Notes under the pieces: generated by a model | The model's input: only the letters and a program-made list of their open reading frames with translations | Databases searched by the model: none | Told to the model about the DNA's origin: nothing | Shown here: piece by piece, positions 58,629 to 64,000 of the stretch | Layout of the letters: each line of letters opens with the position of its first letter | Position numbering within the stretch: position 1 is the stretch's first letter | Source of the DNA: Paenibacillus sp. NFR01 | GTDB lineage: Bacteria > Bacillota > Bacilli > Paenibacillales > Paenibacillaceae | Direction of reading: 5' to 3' | Assembly: GCF_900111565.1 (NCBI RefSeq) | Contig: NZ_FOIK01000003.1 | Location: 248,001-312,000, forward strand | DNA length: 64,000 nucleotides | Translations under genes and position numbers: made by a program

Positions 58629-59597
58629 ATGACACTCAACATCGGAATCGTCGGGACAGGCTGGTTCTCCAAGGTGCATGCGGATTTGCTGGCCGGCATG
58701 GAAGACGTGAAGCTGGTTGCGGCATGCGGCAGCAGCCAAGAGAAGGGCGAGGAGCTGGCCGGCAAATACGGCGCCGCCGGCTATGGGGATATCCACGACA
58801 TGCTGGAGAACCACGAGCTGGACGCCGTCTATATTTGCGTGCCTCCGCAGGCGCACGGCACGATCGAGCGGGCGCTGATCCGGCGGGATATCCCGTTTTT
58901 CATTGAAAAGCCGCTGGCGTCGAGCACCGAAATTCCGGCGAGCCTGCTGCAGGAGATCAAAGAACGGAACCTGCTGACCTCCGTCGGCTACCATTTCCGT
59001 TATCAGGAGAATATCCAGCGGCTTAAAGCGGAGCTGGAGGAGGATAAGGTCGGCATGATCGTCGGCCAATGGATGGGCGGCATGCCGGGCGTGGCCTGGT
59101 GGCGCAACCAGGAGATGTCGGGCGGACAGTTTACCGAGCAAACGACCCATATTGTTGACTTGCTGCGCTATCTGGCCGGTGAAGTGACCGAGGTCTATGG
59201 CGCTTTTGCCAACCGGATTATGCACGAAAAACATGAAAACGTAACCGTCGCCGATGTCGGCACCGTGTCGCTCAAGCTGGCCAGCGGCATCGTCGCCAGT
59301 ATCTCGAATACCTGCGTGCTGCCGGACGGGGTCGGCAAGGTGGGGCTGAGCTTCTACAACGAAAAAGGCCTGCTCGACTGGAACCCGGAGCGCCTTCTGA
59401 CCGTGCGCAGCGGGAACAGCGAGGAGACGCCGAACTCCGGCAATCCGTATGCGGCGGAGAGCGAAGCTTTCCTGCATGCGGTACGGACCGGCGACCGTAC
59501 GCGCATCCTTAGCGACTACGAGGACGGGTACAAGACGCTGAAAGTCACCTGTGCCGCCTTTGAATCGGCACAGAGCGGAACGCCTGTTAAGCTGTAA
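58629..59597 (+). CDS. Gfo/Idh/MocA-family oxidoreductase
   Basis: The 322-residue enzyme has GIVGTGWFSKVHADLLAGM as the NAD(P)-binding start. FFIEKPLASSTEIPASLL carries the EKP lysine, and GGQFTEQTTHIVDLLRYLAGEV is the substrate-side helix with His. The ATG at 58629 follows AGGAGG. It lies 51 bp after the helicase gene, perhaps only by read-through. Substrate unknown; a sugar or inositol derivative is usual. It differs clearly from the family member at 48342, so it is not a recent copy. Confidence 0.9.
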   Translation: MTLNIGIVGTGWFSKVHADLLAGMEDVKLVAACGSSQEKGEELAGKYGAAGYGDIHDMLENHELDAVYICVPPQAHGTIERALIRRDIPFFIEKPLASSTEIPASLLQEIKERNLLTSVGYHFRYQENIQRLKAELEEDKVGMIVGQWMGGMPGVAWWRNQEMSGGQFTEQTTHIVDLLRYLAGEVTEVYGAFANRIMHEKHENVTVADVGTVSLKLASGIVASISNTCVLPDGVGKVGLSFYNEKGLLDWNPERLLTVRSGNSEETPNSGNPYAAESEAFLHAVRTGDRTRILSDYEDGYKTLKVTCAAFESAQSGTPVKL

Positions 59598-59612
59598 TCA
59601 GCAGGCTGATTA

Positions 59613-59651
59613 CAAAAAAGGCCCTTCGGCCAGCGATGCTGACCGAAGGGC
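59613..59651 (-). terminator. Terminator of the CidA/CidB operon
   Basis: On the minus strand GCCCTTCGGTCAGC pairs with GCTGGCCGAAGGGC (one G-T) around a short loop, followed by six T. A separate perfect hairpin, TGTAATCAGC/GCTGATTACA at 59593-59614, lies beside it on the oxidoreductase side. Confidence 0.88.
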
Positions 59652-59678
59652 AGTTGGCCCAAGCCGGGGCGGCCCAGT

Positions 59679-60362
59679 TTAGTGGAGGAAAACCGCGAAT
59701 AACGTCGGCGTCAGCCCGATAGAGAAGAGCGCCGACAGGATCATCGCGATACTCGAGATGGTGCCGGTCAACGATCCAAGCTCGAACGCTTTGGAGGTTC
59801 CCGTACCGTGCGCCGCGGTTCCCAGCGATACGCCGCGCGCTACTTCATTGTCAATGCGGAAAAGCCGCAACACCGAAGGCCCCATCAGGGAGCCAAGCAC
59901 CCCGGTCATGATGACAAATACCGCCGTGATGCTGGGGATGCCGCCAATGCTTTGCGAGATGCTCATCGCAATCGGCGTGGTTACCGACCGCGGAACGAGG
60001 CTGGTGGCCAGATCGCCGCTTAAGTGCAGCATCCGGGCAAGCAGCATGGAAGACAATACTGCCATTACCGTACCTGACAGCACGCCTGCCGCAATTTCGG
60101 CGGCGTGTTTTTTGAGCACCTTGAAGTTTTTATGAAGAGGGATCGCAAAGGCGACGGTGGCCGGTTGAAGCAGATCCGTCAGCCATTGACCTCCCGCATT
60201 GTAAGATTTGTAGGAATGGCCGGTCAGCAGCAGAAAGCCGATGATCGCAAGCGGTGTAACGATGAGCGGGGAGAACAGCATGTTGCCGGTCGACCGGTAA
60301 AGACGTTTAGCCAGCAAATAGAGAACAAGGGTTAGGATAAGATACATTAGGCCTGTAATCAT
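59679..60362 (-). CDS. cidB: LrgB/CidB-family membrane protein
   Basis: The 227-residue membrane protein has about seven helices and the LrgB landmarks YKSYNAGGQWLTDLLQPATVAFAIPL, LVPRSVTTPIAMSISQSIGGIPS and GTAAHGTGTSKAFELG. With its small holin-like partner it is linked to murein-hydrolase control, programmed lysis and pyruvate or acetate uptake. The start overlaps the partner stop (ATGA). The nearby divergent LysR gene matches the ywbG-ywbH-ywbI (cidB-cidA-cidR) arrangement of B. subtilis, so I favour the Cid name over Lrg. Confidence 0.9.
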   Translation of the reverse strand: MITGLMYLILTLVLYLLAKRLYRSTGNMLFSPLIVTPLAIIGFLLLTGHSYKSYNAGGQWLTDLLQPATVAFAIPLHKNFKVLKKHAAEIAAGVLSGTVMAVLSSMLLARMLHLSGDLATSLVPRSVTTPIAMSISQSIGGIPSITAVFVIMTGVLGSLMGPSVLRLFRIDNEVARGVSLGTAAHGTGTSKAFELGSLTGTISSIAMILSALFSIGLTPTLFAVFLH

Positions 60363-60730
60363 GAGCTCCGACGCTCCTTTACTTTATAGATGAGCCCGGT
60401 CAATACGCCCGAGCTGGCCATGACGGCGAAGGTTCCGATCAGGACGACGGCCAGCACTTGAATGCCATCCGCTTCCAGCACCTTGAAATAGTTCATGACG
60501 CCGATGGCGGAGGGGATAAAGAACAGCAGCAGCTCGGCAAGCAGCCAGGAGGCGCCGGCTTCCACCCAGGACAAGCGGACAATGCCCGATTCCAGAAGCA
60601 GGAAGAGCAGAAACATGCCGATGATGCTTCCGGGTATCGGGAGATGCAGTCCTTTGGTAACCAGATTAACCAACATCGAAAAAACGGTAAGGCCCGCTAC
60701 CTGCACAGTACCCAAGGCTAATTTCTTCAT
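60359..60730 (-). CDS. cidA: LrgA/CidA-family holin-like protein
   Basis: The 123-residue protein has four helices and the family signature LPIPGSIIGMFLLFLLLESG, with VEAGASWLLAELLLFFIPSAIGVM following. It forms the holin-like half of the pair with the overlapping downstream LrgB gene. The ATG at 60730 lies 6-7 nt after GGAGGAAGAAG. The promoter region is shared with the divergent LysR-type gene and holds a 7-4-7 palindrome. Confidence 0.9.
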   Translation of the reverse strand: MKKLALGTVQVAGLTVFSMLVNLVTKGLHLPIPGSIIGMFLLFLLLESGIVRLSWVEAGASWLLAELLLFFIPSAIGVMNYFKVLEADGIQVLAVVLIGTFAVMASSGVLTGLIYKVKERRSS

Positions 60731-60742
60731 GGCTTCTTCCTC

Positions 60743-60760
60743 CTTTCATGTTAATGAAAG
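60743..60760. promoter_or_regulatory. CTTTCAT-GTTA-ATGAAAG palindrome, candidate LysR-type binding site
   Basis: This is a perfect 7-4-7 inverted repeat between the divergent cidA and LysR-type genes, 13 bp before the cidA start. A second imperfect TTTCAT/ATGAA pair follows near 60775-60792. The left palindrome is very close to the cidA start, so it may act as an operator within the leader. Confidence 0.5.
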
Positions 60761-60847
60761 TTTACATCAATTGTTTTCATAGGTAAAATGAATAATAAGA
60801 ATAGATGACATTCCTTTCGTCTATATATGAACGGAGTTGAACCGAGG

Positions 60848-61744
60848 ATGGATATCCGTCAGCTGCAGTATTTTGTCCGGGCGGCCGAGCTCAACAGCTT
60901 CTCCCGCGCCGCGGAGTCCTTGTTTATTACCCAGCCCACCATCAGCAAGATGATCCGCAACCTGGAGGAGGAGCTTGGCGCAAGCCTGTTTTACCGGGAA
61001 GGCAAAAGCATTCGCTTAACCGATGCCGGGGAAATCCTGCTCTCCAAGGCACAGAATATCGTAGAATCGGTAGGGAGCTTATCCTCCGAGCTCGACAGCC
61101 TGCGCAACCTGCGGCGCGGCCATATCCGCATCGGCTTGCCGCCGATGGTCGGGGCCAGCTTTTTTCCGGCAGTGATCGGCGAATTTCATCGGAAATATCC
61201 CGAGGTGACGATCCGGCTGCATGAGGACGGCGCCCGGAAGGTGGAGAATGATGTCGAGACCGGTCTGCTTGATATCGGGGCGATTGTCTTGCCGGTGGAT
61301 ACGGCTAAATTCCACTGTTATACCTTTGTGGAAGAAAAGCTCGAATTGCTCGTTCCGCTGAGTCATCCGCTCGCTCACGCAAAGGTTGTCACCCTTAAGG
61401 AACTGGAAAATGAAGAATTTGTGCTGTTCCGGGAGGATTTCGCCTTGCATGATCTGATTATCGGGGAATGCGTCAAAGCCGGCTTTCAGCCGAAGGTCGT
61501 CTATGAAAGCTCGCAATGGGATTTGATCAGCCGGATGGTGGCTGCAGGCATGGGGATCGCCCTGTTGCCGGAGACGATCTGCCGCAGCATGGACCGGACG
61601 CATCTGGCCATTATCCCGCTGGTGGAGCCGGTGATTCCGTGGCAGCTCGGGATGATCTGGCGCCGGGGACGGTATCTTTCGTTTGCCGCCCGCGAATGGA
61701 TCGATTTTGCCAAGCGGGTATTGGGTGAACGGCACCGGCAGTAG
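60848..61744 (+). CDS. cidR: LysR-family regulator, CidR-like
   Basis: This 298-residue regulator has MDIRQLQYFVRAAELNSFSRAAESLFITQPTISKMIRNLEEELGA (helix-turn-helix) and a C-terminal effector domain with HIRIGLPPMVGASFFPAVIG. I choose ATG 60848, where family similarity begins and GGAG lies 11 nt before; an ATG seven codons upstream at 60827 lacks such a site. Divergent cidA/cidB makes it the likely activator of that operon in response to acetate or pyruvate metabolism, as for CidR in B. subtilis and staphylococci. Confidence 0.88.
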   Translation: MDIRQLQYFVRAAELNSFSRAAESLFITQPTISKMIRNLEEELGASLFYREGKSIRLTDAGEILLSKAQNIVESVGSLSSELDSLRNLRRGHIRIGLPPMVGASFFPAVIGEFHRKYPEVTIRLHEDGARKVENDVETGLLDIGAIVLPVDTAKFHCYTFVEEKLELLVPLSHPLAHAKVVTLKELENEEFVLFREDFALHDLIIGECVKAGFQPKVVYESSQWDLISRMVAAGMGIALLPETICRSMDRTHLAIIPLVEPVIPWQLGMIWRRGRYLSFAAREWIDFAKRVLGERHRQ

Positions 61745-61830
61745 ACGTTTGTTTTCTATTTTTCTAAAGATATGTTTTTTGGCATCATCCCTTATGATAG
61801 GAGAGGAGTTTGGGAGAAAGAGGTGTGCTG

Positions 61831-62013
61831 TTGGACCGGAATGAAGAGGAACTGTCCGCCCGGATTGAACGCTTGAGAAGAGAGCTCCTGGAGGCTGCGA
61901 GGCACCGCAGCTTATCGGATAATCGGGTGATTGAGCTCAGCCAGCGCTTGGACACGGTTGTGCTGCTGGCCCAGAAAAAGAAGCTGGAGCGAACAGACGG
62001 AGGCCATTTATAA
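61831..62013 (+). CDS. Spo0E-family aspartyl-phosphate phosphatase
   Basis: The 60-residue protein has the two-helix Spo0E layout: EELSARIERLRRELLEAARHR, then SLSDNRVIELSQRLDTVVLLAQKK. The SQRLD motif corresponds to the catalytic SQELD signature. It should dephosphorylate Spo0A-P and delay sporulation. Several starts are possible: TTG 61810, GTG 61825 and TTG 61831. The last is favoured because AGAGGTG lies about 5 nt before it and the length then matches the family. It is a single gene with its own terminator. Confidence 0.82.
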   Translation: MDRNEEELSARIERLRRELLEAARHRSLSDNRVIELSQRLDTVVLLAQKKKLERTDGGHL

Positions 62014-62052
62014 GGAAGTACCATTATATAGCATCTATTACCATAATTTACG

Positions 62053-62076
62053 ACCCCTTCGGACGGGGTTTTTTTG
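62053..62076 (+). terminator. Terminator after the Spo0E-family gene
   Basis: ACCCC pairs with GGGGT around a TTCGGAC loop region and is followed by seven T. The stem is short but G+C-rich. Confidence 0.85.
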
Positions 62077-62123
62077 TTAGAATAGCAGAAAGAAACGGCG
62101 GGGAATGCCCCTGGGAGGTACAG

Positions 62124-63524
62124 ATGGACGGAAATCAGGTTACCTTGCGTACGGTCATTGAGCGGCATCTGGTAGGCACCGGACATACACTTGCCTCTTT
62201 TGCGAAGCAATCCGGCCAGAATCGGGGCAGCCTAAGTGCCATTCTGCACGGCAATCCGCCCAAGCCGATTTCACTGGCCCAGCTGGATGCGATCACTGCG
62301 GCACTCGGCTTGGGAGACGGAGAATTGTATCCGCTTTATCCGGATGAATGCTTCAGCGAGCGCAGGATTTCCCGTCGCCGGATCGAACCGTTTCTGATCC
62401 GCTGCGCCGAGATCGGCCAGTCGGCCTGTGTGGAGTCGTGCATCGAGCGGATGATGGAGTACCCCCGGGCGCTTGATATTTTGTTTGCCGTCGGCGAAAA
62501 GCTGTTTTTTCAAGAGAAGACCCGGGAAGCGGGCATTTTCTACGCCAGGATCGCGCTCAATGACGCCGATTTCCATTCGGAGCGGCTGGCGGTGAGCCAA
62601 TACCGGCTGTTTCGCATGCGCCGCTCGGCCAATGATATGGAGGAGAAGCTGTGCGCGGTCATCGCCTTTGAGCCGTTCCGCCGCCGCTTGCCGGAGGAAT
62701 TGCAGCTGGACGGTCTGCTGGAGCTGATCGAGACCTGTTCGGCGCTGCAGCGGTGGGGCGATGCCGAGCGATATGCGGGCGAACTGGAAGCGCTCGCGCT
62801 GGGAATCGCCCGTGAGCTAAGCATGCGGCGAAAAGCCGATTCCGATGCCGGGCGTCCCAAGTCCGAGCATCCGCTGATCCATTACGCCATACAGGCGCAT
62901 ATGCGGAAAGGAACCGCTCTGGTCAGGCAGGGTAAATATGCCGAAGCCCGGGGGTTTGCCGCAGGTTATCCCGAGATCGGCTCCTTCGGAGAGCTGAATG
63001 AGCGGGAACGGTTACTGGTCGAAGAATGCCTTGCTTATTCGAAGGGTTACCAATATGCGCTGGAATTGCTGTTGGGCGATACGTCCTTATTATCTGAGGT
63101 ATTGGAATACATGGAGCGTCATCCGCGCCGGGTAATACCGGGGTTGGTCTTTGTGCTGACAGCGGCCAACGGCAATGGATTTTCGGTAGATCACGTTCTG
63201 CAGCGCTTCGCCGGACGGATTGCCGAATATGTACAGACCCGGGATACCGCCTTGCATGGGCTGGCTTTCCGGCTGCTGGATGAGCTGGCGACGTATCTCA
63301 TGAACCAGGAAAAGTACGCCGATGGCCTCGACTGCCTGCTCCGCGGTCTCGGATTAGCACGCTCTATGAACAGCGCCAAGGACATGGTGTACGGGCTGGC
63401 CCGGTTCGAGACGTTCCGCGAGTATGCCGACGGCCGGCAGCTGGCTGAATATCGCCGGTTACTGTACGCCGACGGAGTGCAGACGCCGTTATTTTCGCAT
63501 CAACCCTATACAAAAAGGCAATAA
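62124..63524 (+). CDS. XRE-type regulator with TPR-like C-terminal region
   Basis: The 466-residue protein opens with an XRE-like helix-turn-helix (LASFAKQSGQNRGSLSAILHG, residues about 23-43, with LAQLDAITAALGLGDGELYPLY). Helical repeats run from about residue 90 to the end, including KYAEARGFAAGYPEIGSF and KYADGLDCLLRGLGLARSM. This is the RRNPP-like architecture in which the repeats bind a peptide or partner protein. No small signalling-peptide gene is seen next to it. GGAGG lies 6-7 nt before the ATG at 62124. A terminator follows, so it is a single gene. Confidence 0.8.
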   Translation: MDGNQVTLRTVIERHLVGTGHTLASFAKQSGQNRGSLSAILHGNPPKPISLAQLDAITAALGLGDGELYPLYPDECFSERRISRRRIEPFLIRCAEIGQSACVESCIERMMEYPRALDILFAVGEKLFFQEKTREAGIFYARIALNDADFHSERLAVSQYRLFRMRRSANDMEEKLCAVIAFEPFRRRLPEELQLDGLLELIETCSALQRWGDAERYAGELEALALGIARELSMRRKADSDAGRPKSEHPLIHYAIQAHMRKGTALVRQGKYAEARGFAAGYPEIGSFGELNERERLLVEECLAYSKGYQYALELLLGDTSLLSEVLEYMERHPRRVIPGLVFVLTAANGNGFSVDHVLQRFAGRIAEYVQTRDTALHGLAFRLLDELATYLMNQEKYADGLDCLLRGLGLARSMNSAKDMVYGLARFETFREYADGRQLAEYRRLLYADGVQTPLFSHQPYTKRQ

Positions 63525-63526
63525 TA

Positions 63527-63554
63527 AATCCTCCCGTAGACGGGGGGATTTTTT
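63527..63554 (+). terminator. Terminator after the XRE/TPR gene
   Basis: AATCCTCCCG pairs with CGGGGGGATT (one G-T pair) around a TAGA loop, followed by a T run. It starts 2 bp after the stop codon. Confidence 0.88.
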
Positions 63555-63625
63555 GCTGTTCGCCGGGATCGCTACCTGCCGCTTTATGTTCGAGGATCCG
63601 CCACATTTGAGAACGCATTCAATAT

Positions 63626-63667
63626 TTGACAACAGATTGTCCGCATCCATATAATTAGGTTGCCTAA
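63626..63667 (+). promoter_or_regulatory. Sigma-A promoter with overlapping TTAGG-TTG-CCTAA operator
   Basis: TTGACA (63626-63631) and TATAAT (63650-63655) are 18 bp apart, an almost perfect vegetative promoter. TTAGGTTGCCTAA (63655-63667), a perfect 5-3-5 inverted repeat, overlaps the last base of the -10 box and extends toward the transcription start. It probably binds the MarR-family protein encoded just downstream. Confidence 0.8.
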
Positions 63668-63714
63668 ATAATATACTACTTAATAATTAGTAAACCTAAG
63701 TAAAGGGGAGAAGG

Positions 63715-64000
63715 ATCGATGGGATAAACGAAGAACACCCGGTGGCGCACCGCCTGTACAGCGCGTTTCGCCAGCTGCGCCGGGGCCATTGGCAGCGCCC
63801 GTTCGAAGGTCATAAGCCGAGTGAGCTGACGTTATTGATTTGCCTTGCCCGTAAGTCGCATGAGCACGAAACCGGACTCAAGGTCTCTGAAATCAGCAAG
63901 TTCCTGGGACTGACCCCGCCGACCGTTACCCAGCTTATCAACAGCCTGGAAGCCAAGCAGCTGGTGCAGCGGCAGGCGGACCCGACAGACCGGCGCGTCG
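63715..64000 (+). CDS. MarR-family regulator, 3' end outside the window, irregular start
   Basis: From 63742 the frame reads VAHRLYSAFRQLRRGHW, then LKVSEISKFLGLTPPTVTQLINSLEAKQLVQRQADPTDRRV, a MarR winged helix cut by the window edge. The only ATG with good spacing (63719, 8 nt after GGGGAG) is in another frame and meets TAA two codons later. In frame are ATC 63715, ATA 63724 and GTG 63742, none well placed. A one-base deletion after ATGGG would explain it (giving MG-INEEHPVAHRL). It may thus be a frameshifted gene, a sequencing error or a real non-AUG start. Confidence 0.7.
   Translation, partial: MDGINEEHPVAHRLYSAFRQLRRGHWQRPFEGHKPSELTLLICLARKSHEHETGLKVSEISKFLGLTPPTVTQLINSLEAKQLVQRQADPTDRRV

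Noticed and set aside
56901..59477. 858-codon minus-strand frame
   Set aside because: It is antisense to the helicase and oxidoreductase genes, is of shadow composition and has no motifs.
1..64000. tRNA, rRNA, insertion sequences, prophage or plasmid-origin features
   Set aside because: No transposase, integrase, phage structural gene, tRNA cloverleaf or rRNA sequence was recognised in either strand.

Overview
The window is a 64-kb piece of a G+C-rich, spore-forming Firmicute chromosome, most probably Paenibacillus or a close relative. The evidence is strong AGGAGG-type ribosome binding sites, frequent GTG/TTG starts, a Spo0E-type phosphatase, a LytS-type hybrid kinase paired with a response regulator of REC plus SARP/BTAD type, an LtaS-type sulfatase, and the MhqR-type quinone-stress cluster. 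I see no rRNA, tRNA, transposase, prophage or CRISPR array. It reads as ordinary chromosome with several small accessory clusters.

Layout. 1-2040: end of a mannitol PTS operon (mtlR fragment, mtlF, mtlD). 2040-2850: an 800-bp gene-free stretch of degenerate tandem repeats and four copies of an intergenic hairpin repeat. 2850-5255: methyltransferase plus two futalosine-pathway menaquinone genes (mqnD, mqnB). 5540-8322: an MhqR-like MarR repressor with palindromic operators and its DoxX, ring-cleaving dioxygenase and esterase genes. 8526-17696: DMT exporter, FlxA-like protein, nitroreductase, a biotin ECF transporter with a fused ATPase-EcfT protein, a cytoplasmic alpha-amylase, DUF72 and a metallo-hydrolase. 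17803-19395: membrane diguanylate cyclase.

19736-32776 is a reductive pyrimidine (uracil/thymine) catabolic locus. It holds an ABC importer (ATPase, two permeases, NMT1-like lipoprotein), a CoA-acylating (methyl)malonate-semialdehyde dehydrogenase, a beta-alanine-type transaminase, a convergent PucR-family regulator, PreT/PreA dihydropyrimidine dehydrogenase, dihydropyrimidinase and a small unknown protein. A TTAGACA/TGTCTAA palindrome lies between pucR and preT, and its half-sites recur upstream of the ABC operon, suggesting one regulon. No beta-ureidopropionase is visible.

32816-45310: GNAT, a cohesin-like orphan, a two-component pair whose kinase lacks the HisKA histidine, a TVP38 protein, a desulfurase-like enzyme paired with a DsrE protein, an AraC regulator, a GGDEF-EAL protein and an acetate transporter. 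45496-48201: a compact operon of two divergent UbiA prenyltransferases flanking a jelly-roll-like protein, behind a Fur-like box. This is the best candidate for an undescribed system. 48342-64000: two Gfo/Idh/MocA oxidoreductases, an MHYT-GGDEF-EAL protein, an MCP, MarR regulators, an LtaS-like enzyme, a Cas4-like nuclease fused to a DinG helicase, a CidA/CidB-LysR module, Spo0E, an XRE/TPR regulator and a truncated MarR gene with an odd start.

All functional calls rest on reading motifs and recalled family features. No database search was run.
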